This document shows, in pieces, positions 8,185-17,037 of a stretch of 64,000 bases of DNA. Origin of the DNA: Myroides odoratus DSM 2801 (GTDB taxonomy: Bacteria; Bacteroidota; Bacteroidia; Flavobacteriales; Flavobacteriaceae). The DNA lies in assembly GCF_000243275.1 (NCBI RefSeq), contig NZ_CM001437.1, forward strand, positions 4,009,793 to 4,073,792, given 5' to 3'. The position numbers and the translations under genes were made by a program. A model generated the notes under the pieces. That model ran no database searches. It was given only the letters and a program-made list of their open reading frames with translations, and was not told where the DNA came from. Position 1 is the stretch's first letter. Each line of letters begins with the position of its first letter.

Positions 8185-8598
8185 ATGAGTTTAGAAAAAG
8201 TATTAGCTATTTCTGGTAAGCCAGGATTATTTGAGTTAATTGTTCAAACACGCACAGGATTTATTGCAGAATCATTAGTTGACGGGAAAAGAAGCACAGT
8301 AGGATTAAAAAACAACGTTAGTTTATTATCTGAAATCTCAATATATACGCACGAAGGAGAAATTAAACTTTTTGACGTATTTAAAAATATTGCAACAAAA
8401 GAAAACAATGGAGAGGCTATTTCTCACAAAGCTTCTGATCCAGAATTAGTAGCTTACTTCCAAGAAGTATTGCCAAACTATGATTCAGAGCGCGTTTACA
8501 ATTCAGATATTAAAAAAGTATTGAACTGGTATAATATCGTACAAAAAAGAGGATTAATTCAAGAGGCTTTTCAAGAAGCAGTTGAAGAAAGCAAATAA
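8185..8598 (+). CDS. DUF5606 domain-containing protein
   Basis: This is a 137-residue cytosolic protein conserved in Bacteroidota. The N-terminal half (MSLEKVLAISGKPGLFELI, GFIAESL, KNNVSLLSEISIYT) looks like a small beta-barrel related to the SH3/Sm-like fold. The C-terminal half is helical (DPELVAYFQEVLPNYDSERVYNSDIKKVLNWYNIV). Function is unknown. It lies 57 bp after def and is closed by a strong terminator at 8615-8646; def-DUF5606 linkage is recurrent in the group. Confidence 0.88.
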   Translation: MSLEKVLAISGKPGLFELIVQTRTGFIAESLVDGKRSTVGLKNNVSLLSEISIYTHEGEIKLFDVFKNIATKENNGEAISHKASDPELVAYFQEVLPNYDSERVYNSDIKKVLNWYNIVQKRGLIQEAFQEAVEESK

Positions 8599-8614
8599 GA
8601 AAAAAGAATAGATA

Positions 8615-8646
8615 AAAAGCTCGTTATACAACGAGCTTTTTTATTT
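8615..8646 (+). terminator. Intrinsic terminator after DUF5606
   Basis: AAAAAGCTCGTT and AACGAGCTTTTTT form a stem around ATAC followed by a T-run, between DUF5606 and mazG. Confidence 0.88.
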
Positions 8647-8672
8647 TTACAAGGAAAATAATACAATTCGCT

Positions 8673-9455
8673 ATGCATACACAACAAGAAAAATTAGAAG
8701 CTATTGGACGTTTGTTAACCATTATGGATGAGTTAAGAGTCGAATGTCCATGGGATAAGAAACAAACCTTTGAATCGTTGCGTTCTTTGACCATTGAAGA
8801 AGTCTATGAATTAGCGGATAGTATCTCGGTTGGAGACCCAACAGAAATGCAAGGGGAGTTGGGAGATTTGCTGATGCACATTGTGTTTTATGCTAAAATA
8901 GGAAGCGAACAAGGATTATTTGATGTGAAAACAATTGCGGATGGCATTTGTGATAAACTGATCTATAGACATCCTCATATATACGGAGATACAAAAGTAG
9001 AAAACGAACAAGAAGTGCTTCAAAATTGGGAGCAACTCAAATTGAAAGCCGGACGAAAATCAGTATTAGAAGGCGTTCCAACAAGTTTACCAGCGATTAT
9101 TAAAGCGTTGCGTATGCAGGAGAAAGCAAGTGGTATTGGTTTCGATTGGAGTGATAAAACAGATGTATGGGCAAAAGTAGAAGAAGAAATACAAGAGTTT
9201 AAAGCAGAAGAAGTAGCGGGTAATCAGGCTTTAATGGAAAAGGAATTTGGAGATATTTTATTTTCCTTAGTAAACTATGCACGCTTTGTAGGTATAGATC
9301 CTGAACATGCATTGAGTCAGACAAATCACAAGTTTTTGACGCGTTTTCAAACGATGGAGCAATTAATTCAGGAAGAACATAAAGCCTTGCCTGAGATGAA
9401 CTTAGAGGAAATGGATGTATATTGGGAAAAAGCAAAAAAGTTGACACAAAAATAA
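8673..9455 (+). CDS. mazG: Nucleoside triphosphate pyrophosphohydrolase (MazG)
   Basis: MazG hydrolyses (d)NTPs to monophosphates and pyrophosphate and is thought to clear aberrant nucleotides. The 260-residue protein has the tandem MazG arrangement: CPWDKKQTFESL (25-36) with Mg2+-ligand glutamates at E42, E43 and E46 and D65 in GELGDLL, then a second domain after ~150 (MQEKASGIGFDW, EEEIQEF, EFGDILFSLVNY). Length is normal. The next gene starts 11 bp after its stop. Confidence 0.95.
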   Translation: MHTQQEKLEAIGRLLTIMDELRVECPWDKKQTFESLRSLTIEEVYELADSISVGDPTEMQGELGDLLMHIVFYAKIGSEQGLFDVKTIADGICDKLIYRHPHIYGDTKVENEQEVLQNWEQLKLKAGRKSVLEGVPTSLPAIIKALRMQEKASGIGFDWSDKTDVWAKVEEEIQEFKAEEVAGNQALMEKEFGDILFSLVNYARFVGIDPEHALSQTNHKFLTRFQTMEQLIQEEHKALPEMNLEEMDVYWEKAKKLTQK

Positions 9456-9466
9456 AAACATACACC

Positions 9467-10126
9467 ATGAAGAAGAAAATAAATCACTGGTATAGTTTGG
9501 GGATGAGTATTGCCTTCATCCTTTGCTCTTTCGTTACCTATGGACAGCGCATTCAACAAGATGTTTTTAATGATTTAGTCTATAAAGCAGATCAGTATAA
9601 TGCTAAACTGAAGAAAAATGTCTTTGATGATTTGACCTTTACGGATTCAAATCATAATACCCTCAAATTTAATAAAGCCTATTTACAAAAGAAGATGGGG
9701 TCTAATTACAATGAGTTGGATGTGAAATCTATGTTTTTTCAAGATTTGATCCTAGATTATATGCAGATTAGTGGGTATGAAGCTACCTATGGTATTGATA
9801 TTTTCGGAAAGTTAACGATTGAAGATAATCGTGGGAAAAAATTAACCGCCAAAGAAGATATTTTTGGAATCCTCCAGGTAAAAAATGAAGGAGAGCACAA
9901 GTCTTGGGATATTCAAACTGATTTCTCTGGAGACATGACGTTTAAAGGACGTAATGAATCGGCAACTTTGACGAAAAATTTGACAGGCAATCGCGTGTAT
10001 ACAGATACTAATAGCACTAAAATAGAAGTGTCTGCATTGGTTTGGGAGCGTTTAGTCAAGAAGAATCAAACAGAACAGGGTGCATTTATTCAATTAATAG
10101 AACAATTTTTGCTACTATCTTTATAG
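9467..10126 (+). CDS. Secreted protein with short internal repeats, unknown family
   Basis: This 219-residue protein has an N-terminal signal peptide (MKKKINHW, a hydrophobic SLGMSIAFILCSFVTYG core, then QRIQ). The ATG at 9467 gives a proper signal; an in-frame upstream start at 9422 would overlap mazG and bury it. The mature part repeats a short beta-type unit: DVFNDLVY, VFDDLTFTDS, DIFGKLTIEDN, DIFGILQVKN, DFSGDMTFKG, with roughly 20-45 residues between units. I do not recognise the family; a periplasmic beta-solenoid or beta-sandwich is a guess. It probably reads through from mazG. Confidence 0.75.
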   Translation: MKKKINHWYSLGMSIAFILCSFVTYGQRIQQDVFNDLVYKADQYNAKLKKNVFDDLTFTDSNHNTLKFNKAYLQKKMGSNYNELDVKSMFFQDLILDYMQISGYEATYGIDIFGKLTIEDNRGKKLTAKEDIFGILQVKNEGEHKSWDIQTDFSGDMTFKGRNESATLTKNLTGNRVYTDTNSTKIEVSALVWERLVKKNQTEQGAFIQLIEQFLLLSL

Positions 10127-10410
10127 CGTTCCTACTGATTATTGTGCTTTTTCGAGTAAAGTTTATGGATATAGTGTTAAAGTGAAGCTTATAATCTTAT
10201 TTATATTATTTTATTTAGATATTTTAGTAAAACTATTTTAAGGCTTTGACGTTCAGATTATTTGAACTACTTTGCAAATCAAAATAAAACGCAAGTTCCC
10301 CACTTCAAGAAGACGCCTTCAAACAAGAAGGGTAGAAAGGGATCTTAAAAATAAACAACAACACTGTTGGAAATCAAATAAGACAAGTAGCCACGTCTAG
10401 ATTTTATGGT
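10127..10410. other. Gene-free stretch, possible small RNA upstream of a terminator
   Basis: No ORF is supported. TTTG at 10245-10248 and TACTTTG at 10268-10274 resemble a promoter (19 bp spacing, one base short in the -7). The terminator 10411-10441 lies ~140 bp further on, so a transcript of about 160 nt is possible. Confidence 0.3.
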
Positions 10411-10441
10411 AAAAAAAGCCAACTCATTGAGTTGGCTTTTT
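10411..10441. terminator. Intrinsic terminator, bidirectional
   Basis: AAAAAGCCAACTCA and TGAGTTGGCTTTTT form a near-perfect palindrome between the plus-strand secreted protein gene and the minus-strand gene ending at 10508. Confidence 0.85.
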
Positions 10442-10507
10442 CATTTATTGGTAAACCGAAAGTAGTGTATTCAACAATTTTCGACGTATATCTAATCTCG
10501 AAATAGA

Positions 10508-10861
10508 TTAAGGATTTATTACGAAACATTTGGTTAATGACATCTGTGTTGGTTGGTTTACAGGTACACTCCATCCAGTTCCATCAGACCAATTAAGTAT
10601 AGGATAGTAATTGAAGCTGTTTTTAAAATTCCATGATTCTGTTACAGCTTCATCATAGGTACCAAAAAAATACTTTTCATGATGCTCGATAGAGCCGCTA
10701 ACAGCTTTGAAATTGTGGTAATATACAGCATCGAAGCTAAGGAGATAACATTTTGAATCAATCACGCCTTGTTCTGATTTATCTTCACCTCTAATTTCTC
10801 CACTATTTGCGAAAACGCCAAGTGATAAGATTAATGCTAATCCTAATGTTAATTTTTTTAT
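10508..10861 (-). CDS. Small secreted protein lacking a normal start codon
   Basis: The reading frame is open from 10861 down to the stop at 10508 (117 codons). It encodes a textbook signal peptide: KKLTLGLALILSLGVFA then NSGEIRGEDKS. The codon in the place of the expected ATG is ATA (10861-10859). The first usual start, a GTG at 10765, falls after the signal peptide. The mature part is about 98 residues with two cysteines (DSKCYLL and SLTKCFV) and many aromatics; I do not recognise it. It lies 122 bp downstream of the TonB receptor on the same strand. It may use AUA, or be a recently inactivated gene. Confidence 0.55.
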   Translation of the reverse strand: MKKLTLGLALILSLGVFANSGEIRGEDKSEQGVIDSKCYLLSFDAVYYHNFKAVSGSIEHHEKYFFGTYDEAVTESWNFKNSFNYYPILNWSDGTGWSVPVNQPTQMSLTKCFVINP

Positions 10862-10983
10862 AAAAAAAGATTTAAAATTAATTAATGTTAAAATACAAAA
10901 TATTAATCAATATAAAAAAATATATCAATTTATTAACAGATTGTGAAGTTTTTCTGTATTTGTGTATATAGGTTCAATTTTAT

Positions 10984-13098
10984 TTAAAACTTGTAATTAA
11001 ACGATAAAGTAGCAATTCTACTATCTAGATCGTATTTCTGTTTCACCTTCGAATCGAAGTTATCGCCAATAATTGTGAAGTTATTGGTTTTTAATACGTC
11101 AGTCAAGGCTAACTTAATACTTCCCTTATCTTTGAAGATGCTCTTAGATGCTCCAATTGTTAGATCGAAGTAAGCATCTCTTTTATATAAACCAATGTTC
11201 GACTTAGAAAAATACTGTGCATTGATTTCGGCTTTTATTCCTTTTGAAAAAGTAAAGCTATTTTGAGCATTGAGTGTAAAAGCCACTTGCTTACTGTCAA
11301 TCGTTGTTTCTTGATAAGTTCCTTTGTATTGGTTGTTAAACAAGTTAAACATACTGCTTAACGTCCAAAAATCTGTGGGATTAGCCGTGGCAGTTACAGT
11401 AGCACCATAATGGTAAGACTTGCTCAGATTCTCTAGCGTTTTTACCATAATAGTTTGATCCTGTTCATAGGAATATACTTGCGTCATGACATCATTGGTC
11501 TGGCTAAAATAAATCGAAGCAATCAAATACTTACTCCAGCTATATCCGACCTCTGTGGCATGCGTAATTTCCGGTCTGACGTTTACGTTTCCTTGCCAGT
11601 AATTGAAGGGATCGTTGTAAAAACGGAAAGGATTTAAGTCAAAATGACTCGGTCGGTTGATGCGTTTACTATAGGAAGCATAGTAGCTATGCGCCTGATT
11701 AGTTTCATATTTGATGGAAGCACTAGGGAATAATTTATTGTAATCCATTTGGTGGTGCTCCGCTGTCGTTTTTTGGTTGATGGTACGATCGGTATATTCA
11801 TTGCGCAGTCCGACTTGAATTTGCCAATGATCCCAAGTGGCTTTATAATTGGCATATAAGGCGTGAATTTGCTCCTTGTAATCGTAGTGATTGGTCGTAA
11901 TCGGATCAATCGCCCATTGGTTGTTTTCCTCTATTTCATAGACAGAAGGATTGTCATTGGTTTTTACCGTTGATTTCCAACCCGTTTCTAACGTATGATT
12001 GTCCCAAAGAGGAATTGTAAAGTCTAACTTCCCATTGAAAACACGCAACGTGGAAGGGATTTTTCCTCTTCGGTTGGGGTAAGCATCCGCAGAAGCTACT
12101 AGTGTTTCTTGGAGCTGCGTTTGGAGTGATCTAAATTTAGATTGTTCGTATTCAATATCAAAATCTAAACGCGTCCCTTCTTCTGTAAATTGATGTGCTC
12201 CATGTACGCTATAGGTATAGTCATACCAATGTTCGTCGTTGTAATTACCCGTGGCAATGGAGGAATACAAGGTTGAAACAGGGGCATAAACATCGCTAAT
12301 TCCTTTGGATTTGTTTTCATAACGACCAATTTTAGCATCAAATAAGATTCCTATAGAGGTTTTAGCGTTGAATTGATAGTCGGTTCCCCATTTAAAATTA
12401 TTGGATGTCAAGGGCTCACTCGTTTTGTAGTATTGCACGGTTTGTCGAGTAAGTAGGGAAGAAGCATCAAAAAAATCTTGATCAAAGGTTTTGCGTTCTT
12501 CTTCTCCTCTAAAGGTATAGCTGTAATCGGCAAATACACTCCAGCCTTTGTAGTTGTAGTTGATGTTCATCCCTGTGTTCATGCGGTTTTTCCTTCCTCG
12601 TCCAACACTAGTATAAACACTGCCATTCAATCCCTCAAGCACACTTTTCTTCAATACAATATTGATGATACCCGCATTACCCGTTGCGTCGTATTTGGCC
12701 GAGGGATTGGCAATGATTTCAATATTCTTTACAGCACTTGAGTTGGTAGAGCGTAGTAAATTGGCTAATTCTTTGGAAGACAAGGAGCTCAATTTGCCAT
12801 TGATCATCACACTCACTCCTTTTTTTCCTCGAAGAGATAATTCTCCTTCTTGTGAAACAACGACACCGGGTGCACGACCAAGTACTTCTAAAATAGTACT
12901 ACCTTCAGATAGGGTACTGTTTTCTACATTAAATATCATTTTATCTGCTTTCTGTTGAAAAACAGGCTTGTTCACGCGGATAAAAACTTCACCAAGATCG
13001 GTAGGTATTGTCTGATATAAACTGTCTAACTGCGCTTCGGTTTGTGCTAACATAGACAAACTACAGCAAGACAGCATAACGATATAGATGCGATTCAT
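10984..13098 (-). CDS. TonB-dependent outer membrane receptor (OMP beta-barrel type)
   Basis: This 704-residue outer membrane protein has a signal peptide (MNRIYIVMLSCCSLSMLAQ) and a plug domain (about 35-150: GSTILEVLGRAPGVVV, LRGKKGVSVMINGKLSSL, VKNIEIIANPSAKYDATGNAGIINIVLKK). A large beta-barrel of alternating aromatic strands follows, ending in a C-terminal aromatic (FNYKF). The N-terminal carboxypeptidase-D regulatory-like domain common in this group is absent, and no SusD partner is adjacent, so glycan uptake by a SusCD pair is unlikely. The ligand may be a siderophore, metal complex or peptide and cannot be read from sequence. A -7 element lies at 13171-13178. Confidence 0.92.
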   Translation of the reverse strand: MNRIYIVMLSCCSLSMLAQTEAQLDSLYQTIPTDLGEVFIRVNKPVFQQKADKMIFNVENSTLSEGSTILEVLGRAPGVVVSQEGELSLRGKKGVSVMINGKLSSLSSKELANLLRSTNSSAVKNIEIIANPSAKYDATGNAGIINIVLKKSVLEGLNGSVYTSVGRGRKNRMNTGMNINYNYKGWSVFADYSYTFRGEEERKTFDQDFFDASSLLTRQTVQYYKTSEPLTSNNFKWGTDYQFNAKTSIGILFDAKIGRYENKSKGISDVYAPVSTLYSSIATGNYNDEHWYDYTYSVHGAHQFTEEGTRLDFDIEYEQSKFRSLQTQLQETLVASADAYPNRRGKIPSTLRVFNGKLDFTIPLWDNHTLETGWKSTVKTNDNPSVYEIEENNQWAIDPITTNHYDYKEQIHALYANYKATWDHWQIQVGLRNEYTDRTINQKTTAEHHQMDYNKLFPSASIKYETNQAHSYYASYSKRINRPSHFDLNPFRFYNDPFNYWQGNVNVRPEITHATEVGYSWSKYLIASIYFSQTNDVMTQVYSYEQDQTIMVKTLENLSKSYHYGATVTATANPTDFWTLSSMFNLFNNQYKGTYQETTIDSKQVAFTLNAQNSFTFSKGIKAEINAQYFSKSNIGLYKRDAYFDLTIGASKSIFKDKGSIKLALTDVLKTNNFTIIGDNFDSKVKQKYDLDSRIATLSFNYKF

Positions 13099-13170
13099 AA
13101 CTAAACGAAGATAAATTAAAAGTCTTTTACATTATTATTTAGACTTATTAAAAATAAAATACATAGTTCG

Positions 13171-13178
13171 CAAATATA
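13171..13178 (-). promoter_or_regulatory. -7 element upstream of the TonB receptor
   Basis: On the minus strand this reads TATATTTG, matching TAnnTTTG, 73 bp before the receptor ATG. No TTTG is found at -33. The remaining intergenic space to bcp (13099-13385) holds no gene. Confidence 0.5.
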
Positions 13179-13385
13179 GAATTATTTAGAATGATTTTAA
13201 GTAAATAGTTCGTTTTTTTATAAGGCGATGATTATCATGTGGGTAAGTGATTTTACAAAAGAAATAGTAGTTGACTAGAAGAAAAAATAGCCATTCGAAA
13301 TAAGATAAAGAAGAACAGATGATCTAAAATGATTGACCTAACTAAAAAAAAAGTAATTTTACTATTCACAAAAAATTAAAATAAA

Positions 13386-13841
13386 ATGACACATTTAAAA
13401 GTTGGTGATCAAGCGCCAAATTTTGTTGGTATAGATCAAGCTGGAGTAAAACATCAATTAAGTGATTACAAAGGAAAGAAATTAGTCGTCTTTTTTTACC
13501 CTAAGGCAAGTACACCAGGGTGTACTGCAGAGGTATGTAATTTAAGAGATAACTACCAAGTACTAAAAGAACAGGGGTATGAATTACTAGGCGTAAGTGC
13601 TGATTCGGCGGAAAGGCAACAGAAGTTTATAACTAAAAACAGCTTGCCTTTTCCTTTGTTAGCTGACGAAAGTAAAGAAGTACTTCATGCTTTTGGTGTT
13701 TGGGGACCTAAAAAGTTTATGGGTAGAACTTATGATGGAATTCACCGTATGACTTTTGTAATCAATGAAGAGGGGGTGCTTAGTCAAATTATTGACAAAG
13801 TAAAAACAAAAGATCACGCGGCTCAAATCTTAGCATCCTAG
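13386..13841 (+). CDS. bcp: Thioredoxin-dependent thiol peroxidase (BCP/PrxQ)
   Basis: This atypical 2-Cys peroxiredoxin reduces hydrogen peroxide and organic hydroperoxides using thioredoxin. In the 151-residue protein the active-site segment FYPKASTPGCTAEVCNLRD carries the peroxidatic cysteine C46 and the resolving cysteine C51, the five-residue spacing of the BCP/PrxQ group. GVSADSAERQQKF and the WGPKKFMGRTYDGIHRMTFVI region are also typical. It is followed at once by a short hairpin and the DUF2157 gene. Confidence 0.95.
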   Translation: MTHLKVGDQAPNFVGIDQAGVKHQLSDYKGKKLVVFFYPKASTPGCTAEVCNLRDNYQVLKEQGYELLGVSADSAERQQKFITKNSLPFPLLADESKEVLHAFGVWGPKKFMGRTYDGIHRMTFVINEEGVLSQIIDKVKTKDHAAQILAS

Positions 13842-13843
13842 AA

Positions 13844-13867
13844 CAAAGTGCGTATAAACGCACTTTT
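13844..13867 (+). terminator. Weak intrinsic terminator after bcp
   Basis: AAAGTGCGT and ACGCACTTT pair around ATAA but only four Ts follow, so some read-through into the DUF2157 operon is likely. Confidence 0.6.
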
Positions 13868-13887
13868 GGGGGGATAATAAATTGCAT

Positions 13888-14877
13888 ATGAAAGAAAAAG
13901 AAAAGAAAGTAACAAAGCATGAATTGTTCTTGCTCCAAGAGCATTCGTCAATTGAAGAACAACACTTTAAAACGCTGTATCAAACCTATGGTTTAGCTTC
14001 AGCTCAACAATGGAAGGAGTTTGGATATTATGCTCTACTCATTTGTGGTATTGGTTTTTTGGTCAGTGGTATGCTGTTCTTCTTTGCCTTTAATTGGGAT
14101 CAAATGACAGCAAGTGTCAAGTTCGCTCTTATTGGATTGGGCATTTTAATCAGTGCTTATGGAGCAATAACGACACGTGTCAAAGAGGAAATCAATAAAA
14201 TTAGCCTAGTCGCTACTTCCGTATTACTAGGGGTGTTACTGGCTGTTTTTGGACAAACGTATCAAACAGGAGCCAACGCTTATGACCTGTTTTTAACATG
14301 GCTGATCGTGGTTACGCCACTAACGCTTGTTAGTCAATCTACGTATCAATGGCTGTTCTTTAGTATTTTAGCTAATACAACATTGATATTAGCCTTAGTA
14401 CAAGTATTGCAAATTGATTCTGTTTTCTTTGGAATTATTTATTTGATTCTAACGAATTTTGCCCTTTTACTTCTTCCGCAAATTAAAGGGCTACATCCTC
14501 AGTTTCAACTAGGCAATTGGTATAAACAAGTACAATGCATCGCTATCTATGCACTAGCAACTACAGGGTTTAGTCTGTGGCTTTTTAGCAATGAAGCAAA
14601 TTACAGAGAAAATGAACTAGATGGAGATGTAATTGCCTTATTGCTTGCTCTAATACTGATTGGTGGCGGCATGGTAATGGGATGGATACAAAAACAGATT
14701 TTCTTATTTTCTTACGCTTTAATTGCAGCAGTTTGCTGTGGCTTAATGATTTGGATGAAGATATTTAAGGATGCGGCTGAAGGACTCCTCGTTTATATGT
14801 TGTATGCGATAGGAGCAATCTTCTTCATTATTAAAGTAGTGTCGAATAAATCAAAAGCGTGGAAGGATGAAAAGTAG
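13888..14877 (+). CDS. DUF2157 domain-containing membrane protein
   Basis: This 329-residue protein has a soluble N-terminal region of about 45 residues (KHELFLLQEHSSIEEQ) and then roughly eight hydrophobic segments from FGYYALLICGIGFLVSG to the C-terminus, with FAFNWDQMTASVKFALIGLGI typical of DUF2157. Function is unknown. I chose the ATG at 13888; a TTG six bases earlier is in frame. It overlaps the next gene by 11 bp and belongs to the recurrent DUF2157-DUF4401-GDYXXLXY set, presumably one inner-membrane complex. Confidence 0.85.
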   Translation: MKEKEKKVTKHELFLLQEHSSIEEQHFKTLYQTYGLASAQQWKEFGYYALLICGIGFLVSGMLFFFAFNWDQMTASVKFALIGLGILISAYGAITTRVKEEINKISLVATSVLLGVLLAVFGQTYQTGANAYDLFLTWLIVVTPLTLVSQSTYQWLFFSILANTTLILALVQVLQIDSVFFGIIYLILTNFALLLLPQIKGLHPQFQLGNWYKQVQCIAIYALATTGFSLWLFSNEANYRENELDGDVIALLLALILIGGGMVMGWIQKQIFLFSYALIAAVCCGLMIWMKIFKDAAEGLLVYMLYAIGAIFFIIKVVSNKSKAWKDEK

Positions 14878-15970
14878 TTCGTGGAAAGACTTGCTTCTTC
14901 AAGTAGAAGAACAAGGGGTTAGGGTTGACGAGCAATTGGCCAGTCGCATAGAGGAAGAAAATTCCATTAAGTATGTATTTTTAAAAGTGGTCGCTATTTT
15001 AGGTAGTTTATTAGCCATGGGATTTTTCTTTGGTTTTCTATTTCTTACAATTGGTGATTCACTGGGATACATTAGTTTTCTGTTGTTTGGAGTAGTGCTG
15101 TATGCGTTGAGTTTTATTGGCAATAAAAAGACAGAACCTGCTTTGCGAGATGGCGTGTTTGTTGCTACCTATATCAGTGCATTTGTTTGCGTAATTGCAG
15201 CAGGTATTGATTTTGGCTGGAGAGAGAGTAACAATCTTCTTTCTGTGATTGTCCTGAGTTTTGGTGGATTTATGTTATTCAAAAGCAAGATTATCCAATT
15301 CTTATCCCTGATTGGTTTGTATTATGGTCTTGTCTATTACCTCGGTTTCATACATTTAGGTTATGGCGCATTACTCTTATTTTGGCTGCTTTTGGTTGGC
15401 CTTTACTTTATGTTTGACAAAGAAGTAGAACTGAAAACAAAATATTCGTTCTGGTCACAGCGATATAATGCAATCCTAAATGCTTTATTTCTAATTTTTT
15501 TCTTTGAGATTATTCAGGATAATATCTCCTTGATTGATCCTTCGAATTGGATTAACCGCTCTAGATTCTTCGATTATCATGTGGTGGGACACCGTATCTA
15601 TTTAGGCTTTGTCGGAATTGTATTAATTGTCTTAACCTACTGGACCATCAAGCAAATTGGACAAAGGGTAACGCTACCTCAACCCCTGCTTATTACTGGA
15701 ATATCAAGTGTTGTCATCTTGGGTATGGCTTTTTTTATGCATGGTTTTGGTATGCCTTTAGTCGTTAGTTTTTTCTTGTTGGTGTGGTCTTTTCAGTTTC
15801 GTTTTTATAAAGGAATTGTACTGGCGATTTGCACATTGCTTTTATCGCTAGGTGCGTATTACTACTATTTAAATGTAAGCTTGCTTATTAAATCTTTAAT
15901 CTTAATGGGCTGTGGGCTGTTCTTTTTAGGGCTATTTGTAATTTATAATCGATGGAACCGTGAAAAATAA
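14867..15970 (+). CDS. DUF4401 domain-containing membrane protein
   Basis: This 367-residue polytopic membrane protein has a ~35-residue soluble head (SWKDLLLQVEEQGVRVDEQLASRIEEE). About ten hydrophobic helices follow from YVFLKVVAILGSLLAMGFFFGFLFL. Its head resembles that of DUF2157 proteins, and DUF4401 is usually encoded right beside them. It overlaps both neighbours by 11 bp, so translation of the three is probably coupled. No function is known. Confidence 0.82.
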   Translation: MKSSSWKDLLLQVEEQGVRVDEQLASRIEEENSIKYVFLKVVAILGSLLAMGFFFGFLFLTIGDSLGYISFLLFGVVLYALSFIGNKKTEPALRDGVFVATYISAFVCVIAAGIDFGWRESNNLLSVIVLSFGGFMLFKSKIIQFLSLIGLYYGLVYYLGFIHLGYGALLLFWLLLVGLYFMFDKEVELKTKYSFWSQRYNAILNALFLIFFFEIIQDNISLIDPSNWINRSRFFDYHVVGHRIYLGFVGIVLIVLTYWTIKQIGQRVTLPQPLLITGISSVVILGMAFFMHGFGMPLVVSFFLLVWSFQFRFYKGIVLAICTLLLSLGAYYYYLNVSLLIKSLILMGCGLFFLGLFVIYNRWNREK

Positions 15971-16469
15971 AAGAAATATTGTAATTGCAGTTACCTTAGT
16001 GGTATTCGCTGGGTTTTTCCTGCGTGCTATCCTGCAAAAGGAAGAAACGATTCAAGAGGGAAAATTAGTATTATTGCGCTTAGCTCCAGTTGATCCACGT
16101 TCGTTAATCCAAGGCGATTACATGCAGTTGAATTACGCAATCAATGATGAATTGCGCGCAACAAACCTCAATAAGGAGGAGATACACAAACGCGGGTATG
16201 TGATCCTAACCCTCGATGAGCAAAATAGAGGTACTTTTAAAGCCATTAGTACTGCTTTGCCTAAACTAGAGAAGGAAGACGCAATAGTAGCGGTAAAATA
16301 CTTCAATTGGGACGGATTTAGTCTCGCTGTTGGAGCAGAGAGCTACTTTTTTCAAGAGGGGAAAGATACGGTATATGAACAAGCTAAATATGGAGGACTT
16401 CGTGTAGATCAAAATGGAAATAGCGTTTTAGTTGGATTGTATACGGAGAATTTGGAGCGAATTGAATAG
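15960..16469 (+). CDS. GDYXXLXY domain-containing protein
   Basis: This 169-residue protein has one N-terminal membrane anchor (NIVIAVTLVVFAGFFLRAIL, ~6-25) and a periplasmic domain. The domain carries the family signature GDYMQLNY (52-59), preceded by LRLAPVDPRSLIQ. Translation appears to begin at a GTG (15960) inside the end of the DUF4401 gene. The family is found almost always with DUF2157/DUF4401 proteins and its role is unknown. Confidence 0.88.
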   Translation: MKNKRNIVIAVTLVVFAGFFLRAILQKEETIQEGKLVLLRLAPVDPRSLIQGDYMQLNYAINDELRATNLNKEEIHKRGYVILTLDEQNRGTFKAISTALPKLEKEDAIVAVKYFNWDGFSLAVGAESYFFQEGKDTVYEQAKYGGLRVDQNGNSVLVGLYTENLERIE

Positions 16470-16486
16470 ATGATAAAGTAAAACAA

Positions 16487-16969
16487 ATGAAAAATATAAT
16501 GGGACTCTTCGGGATTACTATTGCTATTTTAGCAGTGGGATGCAAAAGTCAAACTTGGCAAAAAGACGCTATTGAATTGAAGCAAGAACAAGCAAGTACG
16601 ATACAGCAATTGGAAGGAACTTGGGAATTAATAGATTTTAAAACAGCAGCAAATAAGGATCAATCGGTACGTGATTTATTTCCGTTAAAAGCACCTTTTT
16701 TTACTGTTGATTTGAAAGACAATAAGATTTATGGCGAAGATGGGTGTAATTTGCAACAAGGAACAATCAAAGCAATAGGAGCGTCTACGCTAGATCTTGT
16801 GCCTGGAATTACGCCGTTTCAAACGTATTGTGAGGAAGTTAAATCTATGCCATATAAAATAGCGTTCTGGAAAACAAAAGAATATCAATTCGATGGTAAT
16901 CTATTGATATTGAAATCCGAAGATCATCAGACGATACTAACCTATAAAAGAATAGAGAATCAACAGTAG
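16487..16969 (+). CDS. META-domain-like lipoprotein
   Basis: This 160-residue lipoprotein has a type II signal peptide with lipobox LAVGC, so C19 would be acylated. The mature part resembles the META/HslJ fold: LEGTWELIDFKT near 42-53, DLKDNKIYGEDGCNLQQGTIKA (with the family's G-x-x-G-C-N feature), YCEE, then a late strand pair LLILKSEDHQTILTYKR. META proteins are envelope proteins linked to stress or drug resistance; the role here is unknown. It follows the GDYXXLXY gene by 17 bp and may belong to that operon. Confidence 0.75.
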   Translation: MKNIMGLFGITIAILAVGCKSQTWQKDAIELKQEQASTIQQLEGTWELIDFKTAANKDQSVRDLFPLKAPFFTVDLKDNKIYGEDGCNLQQGTIKAIGASTLDLVPGITPFQTYCEEVKSMPYKIAFWKTKEYQFDGNLLILKSEDHQTILTYKRIENQQ

Positions 16970-17037
16970 TTTTGCAATAGGAGGAAGTAGTTCTTTCTTA
17001 TTGAGATAAAAGAAGACCAATTATTGAAAATAAGTTG

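Noticed and set aside
9422..9466. Upstream start for the secreted protein at 9467
   Set aside because: It would overlap mazG and place 15 polar residues before the signal peptide.
10984..13098. SusC-type glycan transporter
   Set aside because: There is no SusD partner and no N-terminal carboxypeptidase-regulatory domain, and the length is short for SusC.
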